Source: Pollutimonas sp035515055 (GTDB lineage: Bacteria > Pseudomonadota > Gammaproteobacteria > Burkholderiales > Burkholderiaceae_B). Taken from it: a stretch of DNA of 34,965 bases. Position numbers and translations under genes: made by a program. The notes under the pieces are model-generated. The model searched no databases. It was not told the DNA's origin and saw only the letters and a list, made by a program, of their open reading frames with translations. Position 1 is the first letter of the stretch, and each line of letters begins with the position of its first letter. Shown here piece after piece: positions 25,196 through 34,018 of this stretch. The stretch covers positions 1 to 34,965 of the forward strand of contig DATJBV010000069.1 in NCBI GenBank assembly GCA_035515055.1, written 5' to 3'.

Positions 25196-27035
25196 TTTCC
25201 AAACACTTGCCCGGCACCCGACGCTCCACGAATAGGGAATTGCCGGCCAGCTTCTTTGCCTCCGATTTTGCCTGCGCCGCGCACTCAGCGATCTGATGGC
25301 TTGAATGAGGCAGCGCAACACTGGCTTCGACCACGCCCAGCGATATGCTGATCAAGGGATGGAATATGGCGCAGCCCTGGCGATTCTCGGTAATGTACCC
25401 CTTGTCGGCGACATGCTCGGGCTTGTACAGATGCGCCGTTGCCGCTTCGAAACCGTCGAGTATCCGACGACAGCGGTCGCGCCAGTTGCGGCTCCTGAAC
25501 ACGATAATGAAATCGTCGCCGCCGATATGTCCGACAAAGTCCATCGACGGATCGGTATGCTCGCGCAGTAGCTCGGCGGTGATTTGTATGGCCTCGTCGC
25601 CCTTGCGATAACTGTACAAATCATTGAACGGCTTGAAGTTATCGAGATCGGCATAACAAACGGAAAATGATTCCTCGTTTTCGAGCAGTGATTCGATGTG
25701 TTCATTGATGGGCACATTTCCGGGCAATTGCGATAATGGATTCGCGTAGCGCGCCGCGTGAATCTGCATTTGGGTGATTTCCCGTATCAGGTCGAAACCC
25801 GTACCTACCCCCATCAGCCTGCCCTGCTCCGTAATGATGAAGCCTTCGGACAAATGATGCGGGTTGGCTTCCGTAAACAAATGAGAAAGGTCTTGCAGGC
25901 TGGTTTGATGATCAACAATGAGCGGCGCGTTCTCGATGAACTGCGCACACGGCTTGTTGCCGTAAAGTTCGCGGTGATAGGGCCGTGCCAGGCGATCCAG
26001 AAGACGTAACCGGTGTATCAGGCCCACCGGCACGCCGTCGCGCAACACGGCAAGCACCTGCAGTTCCGGCTGCTGCGTAAATATGTCGTAGACATCGTTG
26101 GTTGCCAGCGTATCGGCCACCACAGGCACAGGCCGCACCACCTTGCGCGCCGTAGCCATGCTCTTCCAGCCTTCCCTCGCCCGCGAGTGGGCAGACGCGC
26201 CGTTCGATGCGAACAAACGCAGGGTGGCCGGCGGCAGCACGGCCTCGGGTTTTGCGGTCGGCCGCGCAAGCAGAAACCCTTGTCCATATTGGATACCCAG
26301 GCTGCGCACCGCTTCGAGTTCCGCCTCTGTCTCTATGCCTTCCGCAATTACGAGCGATTTCGCCTGCCGCGCAATTTCGCAGATCGACCGCAGGAACTGG
26401 CGCTTGACCGCGTCCGTATCGATACCCTGTACGAAATACTTATCTATCTTCACGTACTCCGGCCGCAGCTCCGACCACAAACGTAGACTGGAAAATCCCT
26501 CGCCCAAGTCGTCGATCGCGATCTGAAGGCCCATCCCCCGGTAATCGGATACTGCTTGTCGCAGAGCCGGATAACTGGAGGTGGCTTCGGACTCCGTCAG
26601 CTCGATCACGATGTTTTCGGTTGGCATGCCTGCAATGGTCGGAAGAAGCAGCGTAGCGTCGCCGTTGCCGTTACCCATGGGCATCATCAAGGCATGCGGG
26701 CTCATATTCAGGAACAGTTTTCCGGACAAACCGAGCGCCGCGAACTGGTCGATGTGCAACTTGCGGCATAAGCGCTCGAGCTCGATGACGCGGCCATACA
26801 GCCTTGCGGCATTAAATAACTTGACAGGGGGATGCAGCGGCGAGTCGGCCGGCCCACGGATCAAGCCTTCATATCCCATGATGGCGCCCGATTTCAGATC
26901 GACGATAGGCTGATATAGAGGGGTTAGATCGCTATCGCGCATAATTCTGCGAAAAATGGCCAGCGTGGCCGGCTGCGAGTCGACTGGGTTGTTGTCATAT
27001 GCGTGCACTTCGTCATCACCGAATATCGTCATCAT
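25182..27035 (-). CDS. EAL - CBS pair - GGDEF c-di-GMP protein
   Basis: A 617-residue cytoplasmic protein with no transmembrane helix. The N-terminal EAL phosphodiesterase domain keeps the catalytic set: Glu56 in YEGLIR (Gly instead of Ala), Asn110, ELTE, Asp175-Asp176 (IDDLGEG), Lys196, Glu232 and Gln252. Residues about 300-425 look like two CBS domains, which often bind adenine nucleotides. The C-terminal GGDEF domain has GGDDF (505-509), and the inhibitory RxxD site reads PSMD (496-499), so it is lost. Most likely a phosphodiesterase with a degenerate or regulatory GGDEF. The start may be 27035 or 27032, two adjacent ATGs. The 3' end overlaps rpe. Confidence 0.9.
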   Translation of the reverse strand: MMTIFGDDEVHAYDNNPVDSQPATLAIFRRIMRDSDLTPLYQPIVDLKSGAIMGYEGLIRGPADSPLHPPVKLFNAARLYGRVIELERLCRKLHIDQFAALGLSGKLFLNMSPHALMMPMGNGNGDATLLLPTIAGMPTENIVIELTESEATSSYPALRQAVSDYRGMGLQIAIDDLGEGFSSLRLWSELRPEYVKIDKYFVQGIDTDAVKRQFLRSICEIARQAKSLVIAEGIETEAELEAVRSLGIQYGQGFLLARPTAKPEAVLPPATLRLFASNGASAHSRAREGWKSMATARKVVRPVPVVADTLATNDVYDIFTQQPELQVLAVLRDGVPVGLIHRLRLLDRLARPYHRELYGNKPCAQFIENAPLIVDHQTSLQDLSHLFTEANPHHLSEGFIITEQGRLMGVGTGFDLIREITQMQIHAARYANPLSQLPGNVPINEHIESLLENEESFSVCYADLDNFKPFNDLYSYRKGDEAIQITAELLREHTDPSMDFVGHIGGDDFIIVFRSRNWRDRCRRILDGFEAATAHLYKPEHVADKGYITENRQGCAIFHPLISISLGVVEASVALPHSSHQIAECAAQAKSEAKKLAGNSLFVERRVPGKCLETTRK

Positions 27036-27197
27036 CTTGGCCCGACCGTCCCTATTGATAGCATGGTGCCCGGATATGGCCAATCGCACCCCAAGCGGTT
27101 AGCGAATGTTAATGCGCCAATGTGACAAATTGGTGTCGAGTCCATGTGTTGCGCGCGCCTTACAATGCATGCTTTCTCCAGTTCTTGCAGGAACGAT

Positions 27198-27890
27198 ATG
27201 CAGATTTCGGCCGTACTCCTGGACCTCGATGGCACGTTGCTCGACACCATCCCCGATCTTGCGGATGCCGCAAACGCCATGCGAGCCGAGTTCGGAATGC
27301 CGCCGCTCGCACAAGCCATTATTGCCACCTATGTCGGCAAGGGCACGGAAAACCTCGTGGCGCGCACCCTGTCCGCGCAGGCTGCGCAAACGGCACTCCC
27401 CGCCGTCGCTCTGGCCGACGGTCTGCGCGTGTTCGGCGATCATTACCATCGCATCAACGGGCGCAGCGCCACGCTTTATCCGGGGGTGCTCCAAGGCCTG
27501 GAGGCCTTCAAGACGATGGGCGTTAAATTGGCCGTCGTAACCAACAAGCCCACGGAATTCACCCTGCCTTTATTGGCGCAGTGCGGCATTGCACGCTATT
27601 TCCAGGCGGTGGTCTGCGGCGACACCTGCGAGCACAGGAAACCGCATCCCCTGCCGCTGCTGCACGCCTGCCGCTTGCTCGGCGTCACGCCCGACCAGGC
27701 CATTGCAATAGGCGATTCGGTCAACGACGCGCTGGCGGCGCGGGCGGCACGCATCAAAGTATTGGCGGTGCCTTATGGCTACAACGAAGGCCAGGACGTG
27801 CGCACTCTGGAAGTAGATGATATAGTTACGTCCATCGATCACGCGGCCTCCTGGGTTGCCGGTCACAAAAAAAAATTCCAGAAACCATGA
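27198..27890 (+). CDS. gph: Phosphoglycolate phosphatase
   Basis: A 230-residue HAD-superfamily phosphatase that dephosphorylates 2-phosphoglycolate, a by-product of DNA repair and of RuBisCO oxygenation. HAD motif I is LLDLDGTLLDT (Asp9, Asp11), motif II is VVTNKP, motif III is HRKPHP and motif IV is IGDSVNDALAA. The start at 27198 has GCAGGAA just upstream; 27144 is an in-frame ATG without support. Its TGA stop overlaps the ATG of the trp leader peptide. It lies upstream of the trp operon in the order found across Bordetella and relatives. Confidence 0.94.
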   Translation: MQISAVLLDLDGTLLDTIPDLADAANAMRAEFGMPPLAQAIIATYVGKGTENLVARTLSAQAAQTALPAVALADGLRVFGDHYHRINGRSATLYPGVLQGLEAFKTMGVKLAVVTNKPTEFTLPLLAQCGIARYFQAVVCGDTCEHRKPHPLPLLHACRLLGVTPDQAIAIGDSVNDALAARAARIKVLAVPYGYNEGQDVRTLEVDDIVTSIDHAASWVAGHKKKFQKP

Positions 27891-27958
27891 TGACTACCGC
27901 CTATTCCACTACATCGCCCTGCGCCTCCTGGCGCTGGTGGCGATTGTGTTCTGGGTAG
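27887..27958 (+). CDS. trpL: trp operon leader peptide
   Basis: A 23-codon reading frame, start MMTTAYST and end SWRWWRLCSG, with three Trp codons in four positions (27929, 27935 and 27938). Trp-rich leader peptides ahead of trpE let the stalling ribosome sense charged tRNA-Trp. The ATG at 27887 overlaps the gph TGA stop (ATGA); the second ATG at 27890 could also start it. It is followed by a hairpin and a factor-independent terminator before trpE. Recognition rests on the Trp codons plus the terminator, not on similarity. Confidence 0.85.
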   Translation: MMTTAYSTTSPCASWRWWRLCSG

Positions 27959-28030
27959 CGGTAATCCACTCCCGGCACCAAAGACCCTGTCTTTCACGTG
28001 CCGTCAGAATTGCCAAGAAGCTAAGCCCGG
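27951..28030 (+). promoter_or_regulatory. trp leader alternative RNA structures (pause/antiterminator region)
   Basis: A hairpin sits at 27973-28003: CGGCAC (27973-27978) pairs with GTGCCG (27998-28003), and AAAGAC (27980-27985) pairs with GTCTTT (27989-27994). CTGGGT (27951-27956), just beyond the Trp codons, can pair with GCCCGG (28025-28030), the 5' arm of the terminator, using two G-U pairs. A ribosome stalled on the Trp codons would leave CTGGGT free; one that reaches the stop at 27956-27958 would cover it. This logic is inferred, the pairings are visible. Confidence 0.55.
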
Positions 28031-28055
28031 AACCACGTAATGGCCGGGCTTTTTT
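28023..28055 (+). terminator. trp attenuator (factor-independent terminator)
   Basis: AAGCCCGG (28023-28030) pairs perfectly with CCGGGCTT (28044-28051). An extra CCA/TGG stem lies inside, and a run of six T residues ends at 28055. It is 43 bases before the trpE ATG, so it must act as a conditional terminator of the trp operon. Confidence 0.92.
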
Positions 28056-28098
28056 GTTATCTGTCCCGGCCTGTTTGTAAACTCACACAGAGACCTTC

Positions 28099-29619
28099 AT
28101 GACAGAAATCGAATTCAACGCGCTGGCGGCACAAGGCTACAACCGCATCCCCCTTATTGCGGAAACATATGCCGACCTCGACACCCCCCTGGCGATTTAC
28201 CTAAAGCTCGCTCACAGTGGCCCCGAAGGGGGACGCAATAGCTGCCTGCTCGAGTCTGTCGTCGGCGGCGAACGTTTCGGCCGCTATTCCTTCATAGGCC
28301 TGCCGGCAAAAACAATCATACGATCCACCGGAACCACAACGGAAGTCGTTCACCTGGGCAAGGTCGTGGAAACGCACGAAGGCGATCCCCTGGCCTTCAT
28401 CGAGGCTTATCAACAGCGTTTCAAAGTGGCGATACGGCCGGGCATGCCGCGCTTCGCAGGCGGACTGGCGGGCTATTTCGGCTACGACACGGTACGCCAT
28501 ATCGAGCCGCGGCTGGGTCCAGCCGTCAAGCCTTTTCCCGCCGGCCAGGACGAGGGCACGCCCGACATCATGCTGCTGCAAATCGATCAGCTCGTCATTG
28601 TTGACAACTTGGCCGGACGCACGTATTTGCTGGTCTATGCCGATCCGGAACAGCCGGAAAGCTATGCTCTTGCCAAGCGCCGCTTGAAGGAACTTCGCGA
28701 GAAGCTGCGAACGCCCGTCGTCATTCCTTACGCGTACGCCAGCATGCAGACGGCAAGCCGCCGCGATTTCGATAAGAAAGACTATATCGATGCCGTGCTC
28801 AAGGCCAAGGAATACATTGCCTCGGGCGACTTGATGCAAGTTCAGATCGGGCAAGTCATCACCAAGCCCTTTCGCGATTCGCCTTTGTCCTTGTACCGTT
28901 CCCTGCGGTCGCTCAACCCGTCGCCGTATATGTACTTCTGGAACTTCGACGACTTCCAGGTGGTCGGCTCGTCCCCCGAAATCCTGGTTCGCCAGGAGAT
29001 CATCACCGAAGCCCAGTGTTCCAAAACGATGGTCACGATACGACCATTGGCGGGAACCCGAAAGCGCGGCGCCACACCGGAAGAAGATGCGCTCTTGGCG
29101 CAAGAGCTGCTGGCCGATCCGAAAGAGCGCGCAGAGCACGTCATGCTGATCGACCTGGCGCGCAATGACGTCGGCCGGGTGGCGAAGACAGGATCCGTCG
29201 AGGTGACCGACACTATGACCATCGAGCGCTATTCCCATGTGATGCATCTGGTGTCGAACGTCACCGGGGAATTGCACGAAGGAACTAGCAATATGGACGT
29301 CTTGCGCGCAGCCTTCCCCGCCGGCACGCTGACAGGAGCGCCTAAAGTACGCGCCATGGAGATCATCGATGAACTCGAGCCTGTGCGGCGCGGCATATAT
29401 GGCGGCGCGGCGGGTTACCTGAGTTATGGCGGCGAGATGGACGTCGCCATAGCGATACGTACGGGCATCGTCAAGGACGGAATGCTGTACGTGCAGGCCG
29501 CCGCCGGAATCGTGGCCGACTCCGATCCCGAAAAAGAATGGCAGGAAACAGAGGCCAAGGCGCGCGCTGTGCTTCGTGCCGCGGAGCAAGTGCAGTTCGG
29601 CCTGGACGAGCCTATTTGA
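28099..29619 (+). CDS. trpE: Anthranilate synthase component I
   Basis: A 506-residue chorismate-utilising enzyme that, with TrpG, makes anthranilate, the first step of tryptophan synthesis. LLES (50-53) and the following RYSFIGL form the tryptophan feedback-binding region. The C-terminal domain carries DLARNDVGRV, PAGTLTGAPKVRAMEI and GGAAGYLSYGG, typical of the active site. Tryptophan therefore acts twice: on the enzyme and, through the leader peptide and attenuator just upstream, on transcription. trpG follows after 33 bases. The trpB, trpA and trpF genes are not in this window. Confidence 0.97.
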   Translation: MTEIEFNALAAQGYNRIPLIAETYADLDTPLAIYLKLAHSGPEGGRNSCLLESVVGGERFGRYSFIGLPAKTIIRSTGTTTEVVHLGKVVETHEGDPLAFIEAYQQRFKVAIRPGMPRFAGGLAGYFGYDTVRHIEPRLGPAVKPFPAGQDEGTPDIMLLQIDQLVIVDNLAGRTYLLVYADPEQPESYALAKRRLKELREKLRTPVVIPYAYASMQTASRRDFDKKDYIDAVLKAKEYIASGDLMQVQIGQVITKPFRDSPLSLYRSLRSLNPSPYMYFWNFDDFQVVGSSPEILVRQEIITEAQCSKTMVTIRPLAGTRKRGATPEEDALLAQELLADPKERAEHVMLIDLARNDVGRVAKTGSVEVTDTMTIERYSHVMHLVSNVTGELHEGTSNMDVLRAAFPAGTLTGAPKVRAMEIIDELEPVRRGIYGGAAGYLSYGGEMDVAIAIRTGIVKDGMLYVQAAAGIVADSDPEKEWQETEAKARAVLRAAEQVQFGLDEPI

Positions 29620-29652
29620 CTCTCAGGCATCAGACCTTACAAGGAACATACC

Positions 29653-30216
29653 ATGCTATTGATGCTTGATAACTACGATTCGTTCACCTATAACCTCGTT
29701 CAGTATTTCGGCGAGCTGGGCGAAGACGTAGAAGTTCGCCGCAACGATGAAGTGAGCGTTGCCGAAGTTGTGGCCATGAATCCGGAGCGCATATGCGTGT
29801 CGCCCGGCCCCTGCTCGCCGGCCGAAGCGGGCATTTCGGTCGAATTGATCAGACACTTTGCCGGCCAGGTTCCCATCCTCGGCGTGTGCCTGGGCCATCA
29901 GGCGATCGGTGCCGCGTACGGAGGCGATATCGTTCGCGCCAAGCAGATTATGCATGGCAAGGTGTCGTCCATTACCCACACCGGCACCGATGTGTTCGGC
30001 GGATTGCCGTCGCCCTTCGTGGTCACCCGGTACCACTCGCTAGCGGTGAAGCGCGACACATTGCCTGAGTGCCTGGAGGTGACGGCCGAGACGGAAGATG
30101 GGGAAATCATGGGCTTGCGGCACAAGACGCTGCCTGTCTACGGCGTACAGTTCCACCCGGAATCGATACTCAGCGAGCACGGGCATGCTCTGCTGCGGAA
30201 CTTCCTGAATATTTGA
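29653..30216 (+). CDS. trpG: Anthranilate synthase component II (glutamine amidotransferase)
   Basis: A 187-residue class I glutamine amidotransferase that supplies ammonia to TrpE. The catalytic triad is Cys79 (GVCLGHQAIG), His168 and Glu170 (QFHPESIL). The N-terminus MLLMLDNYDSFTYNLVQYFG is typical. A good ribosome binding site, AAGGAA, precedes the ATG. In many bacteria the same protein also serves PabB in folate synthesis; I see no second amidotransferase here to decide. trpD begins 13 bases after its stop. Confidence 0.96.
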   Translation: MLLMLDNYDSFTYNLVQYFGELGEDVEVRRNDEVSVAEVVAMNPERICVSPGPCSPAEAGISVELIRHFAGQVPILGVCLGHQAIGAAYGGDIVRAKQIMHGKVSSITHTGTDVFGGLPSPFVVTRYHSLAVKRDTLPECLEVTAETEDGEIMGLRHKTLPVYGVQFHPESILSEHGHALLRNFLNI

Positions 30217-30229
30217 TAGAGAAACCAAA

Positions 30230-31261
30230 ATGACAATCACACCGACCGAAGCGCTATCGCGCTGCATCGAACATCGCGAAATATTCCACGACGAAATGCT
30301 GCATCTCATGCGCATGCTCATGCGCGGCGAAGTTTCGCCGCAGATTGCGAGCGCGCTTCTAATGGGTCTGCGAGTCAAGAAGGAAACCGTCGGCGAGATA
30401 ACCGCGGCGGCGCAAGTCATGCGCGAATTCGCCCTTCCCGTCCAGGCGGCCGACACGGACAGTCTGCTTGATATGTGCGGGACAGGAGGCGATGGCGCCA
30501 ATACCTTTAATATATCGACCGCCGCCATGTTCGTCGCGGCCGCGGCCGGGGTGAAGATCGCCAAGCATGGCAACCGCAGCGCCTCGTCGTCTTCAGGCAG
30601 CGCCGACGTGCTGGAGGCCCTGGGCGCCAATGTCATGCTGAACCCGGAACAAGTCGCGGACAGTCTCGAACACACGGGCATCGGCTTCATGTTCGCCCCC
30701 GCTCACCATGGTGCCATGAAAAACGTGGCCGCGGTGCGCAAGGAACTGGGCGTACGTACGATATTCAATATCCTTGGGCCACTGACCAACCCTGCCAATG
30801 CGGCCAATCAGCTGATGGGCGTATTCCACCCCGATCTCGTGGGTATACAGGTGCGGGTGCTGCAGCGTCTGGGCGCCAAGCATGTGTTGATCGTGCATGG
30901 CAAGGACGGAATGGACGAAGCTTCCCTGGGGGCCACGACGCTGGTCGGAGAACTCAAGGACGATGTCGTAACCGAATACGAAATTCATCCGGAGGACTTT
31001 GGCATGGCAATGGTGTCTAATCGCTCCATAAAGGTAAGCAGCAAAGAAGAATCGGCGAAGCTTTTACTGGAAGCGCTCGACAATACCGACGGCCCTGCTC
31101 GTGATATCGTTGGTTTTAACGCAGGCTTGGCAATTTACACGGGGAACAAGGCCGGCTCCATCAAGCAAGGCCTGGAAATGGCATTTGAATCACTTGCCAG
31201 TGGTGCCGCACGCGCCAAGCTCGATGAATTCAAAACTTACACTAGGACACTATCGGCATGA
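30230..31261 (+). CDS. trpD: Anthranilate phosphoribosyltransferase
   Basis: A 343-residue enzyme that joins anthranilate and PRPP. The PRPP/Mg loop GTGGDGANTFNIST (84-97), KHGNRSASS (112-120) and SSGSADVLEALG are conserved. It is a separate gene, not fused to TrpG as in enterobacteria. Its TGA stop overlaps the trpC ATG by four bases, so the two are translationally coupled. Confidence 0.97.
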   Translation: MTITPTEALSRCIEHREIFHDEMLHLMRMLMRGEVSPQIASALLMGLRVKKETVGEITAAAQVMREFALPVQAADTDSLLDMCGTGGDGANTFNISTAAMFVAAAAGVKIAKHGNRSASSSSGSADVLEALGANVMLNPEQVADSLEHTGIGFMFAPAHHGAMKNVAAVRKELGVRTIFNILGPLTNPANAANQLMGVFHPDLVGIQVRVLQRLGAKHVLIVHGKDGMDEASLGATTLVGELKDDVVTEYEIHPEDFGMAMVSNRSIKVSSKEESAKLLLEALDNTDGPARDIVGFNAGLAIYTGNKAGSIKQGLEMAFESLASGAARAKLDEFKTYTRTLSA

Positions 31262-32055
31262 ACGACATTCTTGCAAAGATCCTGGCTACAAAAAAATCCG
31301 AAGTCGCCACGGCGCGCCAAATGCGCAGCGAGGCCGACGTGCTTCGTGAAGCAAAAAGCCGCAAGGATCTACGTGGATTCGCGCGAGCCATCGGCGACAA
31401 GATCGCCCAAGGCAAGCCCGCTGTCATTGCCGAAATCAAGAAGGCGTCTCCGTCCAAAGGCGTCATCCGCGACAACTTCGTTCCGGTCGACATTGCCGCC
31501 TCGTACGCCGCGCATGGCGCCGCCTGCCTGTCGGTACTGACCGACGTCAAGTTTTTCCAGGGGTCTTACGACTATCTGCGCCAAGCGCGCGCGGCTTGTG
31601 CCTTGCCGGTATTGCGCAAGGATTTCATGATCGACCCTTATCAAATCATCCACGCCCGCGCCCTGGGTGCCGACTGCATCCTGCTGATCGTGGCGGCCCT
31701 GGCGCCTCAGCAGTTGCTGGAATTCGAAGACGTGGCTACCGAACTCGGCATGGACGTGCTTGTCGAGGTGCACGACAAGGCGGAACTCGATATAGCGCTG
31801 GGCATGAAAACCTCGCTCATCGGCATCAACAACCGCAATCTTCGTACCTTCGAAACGTCGCTGCAGACCACGCTCGACCTGTTGCCGTCCATACCGCCGG
31901 GCAAGCACATCGTCACTGAGAGCGGCATCCTGACGCACGAAGACGTCGTGCTAATGCAAGAACACGATGTGAACGCTTTTCTGGTGGGCGAAGCCTTTAT
32001 GCGGGCGCCCGAACCGGGCGTCGCACTACAGGAACTATTCTTTCCGCATGTTTGA
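31258..32055 (+). CDS. trpC: Indole-3-glycerol phosphate synthase
   Basis: A 265-residue TIM-barrel enzyme that closes the indole ring. Motifs are VIAEIKKASPSKGVI (57-71, including the catalytic Glu and Lys), VLRKDFMIDPYQI, GINNRNLRTFE and IVTESGI. It is monofunctional, without the TrpF domain found in enterobacteria. Its last eight bases overlap the PPK2 gene, which suggests that gene is read in the trp transcript as well. Confidence 0.97.
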   Translation: MNDILAKILATKKSEVATARQMRSEADVLREAKSRKDLRGFARAIGDKIAQGKPAVIAEIKKASPSKGVIRDNFVPVDIAASYAAHGAACLSVLTDVKFFQGSYDYLRQARAACALPVLRKDFMIDPYQIIHARALGADCILLIVAALAPQQLLEFEDVATELGMDVLVEVHDKAELDIALGMKTSLIGINNRNLRTFETSLQTTLDLLPSIPPGKHIVTESGILTHEDVVLMQEHDVNAFLVGEAFMRAPEPGVALQELFFPHV

Positions 32056-33550
32056 GGCAGCCGAAGCCGATCCGCGTCTTACCGACGAGCAGGCCAGCCC
32101 GCTCGAAAAGAGGCTGCGCACGGCGTTATTGAAGGCGCAGTATGCAAGACTGAGCAAGCCGACAAAGGCCATGCTCATCGTCATTGCCGGCATCGACGGG
32201 GCCGGTAAAGGCGCAACCGTGAGCCTGTTGAACGAATGGATGGATGCGCGCCACATCCGCACCCTGGCCTTCGGCAAGCGCACGACCACAGAGAAGGCTT
32301 TTCCGTACTTCTGGCGCTATTGGCTGGACCTTCCCGAGAAAGGAAAAACGGGTATTGTCTTTGGCTCGTGGTATGAGCCGCTGCTTAAGGAGGCAGCCAA
32401 AAAGCAGCCCGACCAGGCGGTAATTCAGACGTATGCCGAGACGATTCGCCACTTCGAAGCCATGCTAGTCCAGGACGGCATACAAGTCGTCAAGCTTTGG
32501 TATCACCTGTCGAAAGATGCCCAGAGCGAACGAGCCAAACGGCTGCTGGCAGACCCCACTACCGCCTGGCGAGTACGCCCAGGCGATATCAAGGTAAAGA
32601 AGAAATTCGATCGCCTTCGTAACGCCGGGGCATTGGCAATCAACCTGACGCATAGTGAAAAAACGCCATGGAGCGTCATTCCCAGTGCCGATGAGAACAC
32701 CCGTTCGATTGCCACAGCCGAAGCAGTGCTCGCGTGCTTGCAATCGACCTCAACGCCAAAGAGCGGCGCCGTAGCGCCGCAGACATCGTCTTCTTTGTCC
32801 AACGATCCCATCGTCCTTCGCATGCGTAGCTGGCGTGCGGCTCCCAGCCTGCGGGGCCTTGACTATAGCGCCCGCCTCAGCAGCGAAGAATATAACGAGC
32901 AACTTGCCACGTGGCAAAGCCGTCTCGCGACACTTGCCCAAGGCAACACCCTCGCCAAGCGTCCATTGGTGCTTGTGTTTGAAGGCCAGGACGCCGCTGG
33001 CAAAGGCGGCTCCATCCGCCGCGTCACGCACGCGCTCGACGCACGCCAATTCCGCGCCATACCCATCTCCGCCCCAAGCCCCGAAGAGCTTGCCCATCCA
33101 TGGCTGTGGCGTTTCTGGCGCCAGTTGCCCAAGCCGGGCAATGTGACCATCTTCGACCGCTCCTGGTACGGGCGCGTATTGGTCGAACGGGTTGAAAAGT
33201 ATGCCCGTCCGGGCGACTGGCAACGCGCCTACGGCGAAGTCAACGCGTTTGAAGCTCAGTTGTGCGATAGCGGTATGCACGTACTGAAATTCTGGCTGGC
33301 GGTCACAAAAGACGAGCAGTTGAAACGATTCCGCGAACGCGAATCCTCTACGTTCAAATCGTTCAAGATCACGCCCGAAGACTGGCGCAACCGCGGAAAA
33401 TGGAAAGCCTACTGTCAAGCCGCGGACGACATGTTCACCTACACAGATACGCCAACATGTCCGTGGCACGTTTTGTCGGCCAACGACAAGCGCCATGCTC
33501 GTGTCGCTGTGCTGCAAACCATCGTCCAGGCAATGGAAAACGCAACATGA
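32048..33550 (+). CDS. Two-domain polyphosphate kinase 2 family protein (polyphosphate:AMP phosphotransferase type)
   Basis: A 500-residue protein with two PPK2 domains in tandem. Class II PPK2 proteins of this layout phosphorylate AMP to ADP with polyphosphate. The N-terminal domain has a Walker A motif GIDGAGKGAT (48-57), but its Walker B equivalent reads VFGSWYEPLL (104-113), without the Asp-Arg pair. The C-terminal domain has both GQDAAGKGGS (313-322) and FDRSWYGRVLVERV (369-382). So the C-terminal half is probably the active one. A Ser/Thr-rich linker (about 232-252) separates them. The start overlaps trpC by eight bases, and the stop overlaps the HIT gene by ATGA. Confidence 0.92.
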   Translation: MFEAAEADPRLTDEQASPLEKRLRTALLKAQYARLSKPTKAMLIVIAGIDGAGKGATVSLLNEWMDARHIRTLAFGKRTTTEKAFPYFWRYWLDLPEKGKTGIVFGSWYEPLLKEAAKKQPDQAVIQTYAETIRHFEAMLVQDGIQVVKLWYHLSKDAQSERAKRLLADPTTAWRVRPGDIKVKKKFDRLRNAGALAINLTHSEKTPWSVIPSADENTRSIATAEAVLACLQSTSTPKSGAVAPQTSSSLSNDPIVLRMRSWRAAPSLRGLDYSARLSSEEYNEQLATWQSRLATLAQGNTLAKRPLVLVFEGQDAAGKGGSIRRVTHALDARQFRAIPISAPSPEELAHPWLWRFWRQLPKPGNVTIFDRSWYGRVLVERVEKYARPGDWQRAYGEVNAFEAQLCDSGMHVLKFWLAVTKDEQLKRFRERESSTFKSFKITPEDWRNRGKWKAYCQAADDMFTYTDTPTCPWHVLSANDKRHARVAVLQTIVQAMENAT

Positions 33551-33999
33551 CGGCGCCTGACGCTTGCCCGTTGTGCCAGCCACCCGGCACCGATGTACTG
33601 TGGCGCAATGCCCATCTGCGTGTCGTACGGGTCGACGATGGCGCACACCCCGGTTATATACGAGTGATCTGGCAAGACCATGTGGCCGAAATGACGGATT
33701 TGCGGGACGGCGCGCGTCTCGAAATAATGCGCGCCGTATGGCTCGTGGAACAAGCGCAACGCGACGTGCTGCACCCCGACAAAATCAACATGGCGCAATT
33801 TGGCAACATGGTGCCGCACCTGCATTGGCACATCATCCCACGCTGGCGCGACGACACCCATTTTCCGGCAGCCATTTGGGCGCCGCCCGCCATTCGTTCG
33901 GCCGACGAACTCGAGTCCTGGGAAAAGCGCAAAACTCATATTCAAAGCGCACTGCCACGCTTTTATTCCGCGCTTGTCCAGGCGCTGTCACAAGCCTGA
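33547..33999 (+). CDS. HIT-family nucleotide hydrolase
   Basis: A 150-residue histidine-triad protein. The catalytic motif HLHWHIIPRW (91-100) holds His91, His93 and His95, and an N-terminal CPLC (7-10) may bind metal. HIT proteins hydrolyse nucleoside phosphoramidates or dinucleotides. The start at 33547 overlaps the PPK2 stop (ATGA). A further in-frame ATG at 33400 lies inside the PPK2 gene and is rejected. Its placement directly after a polyphosphate:AMP enzyme hints at a shared adenine-nucleotide role, which is inference only. Confidence 0.92.
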   Translation: MTAPDACPLCQPPGTDVLWRNAHLRVVRVDDGAHPGYIRVIWQDHVAEMTDLRDGARLEIMRAVWLVEQAQRDVLHPDKINMAQFGNMVPHLHWHIIPRWRDDTHFPAAIWAPPAIRSADELESWEKRKTHIQSALPRFYSALVQALSQA

Positions 34000-34018
34000 A
34001 AACCACAAGAGTCCACGC

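Noticed and set aside
28201..29589. Long minus-strand open frame (462 codons) inside trpE
   Set aside because: It is a high-GC shadow of trpE with no recognisable domain or ribosome binding site; trpE is unmistakable.
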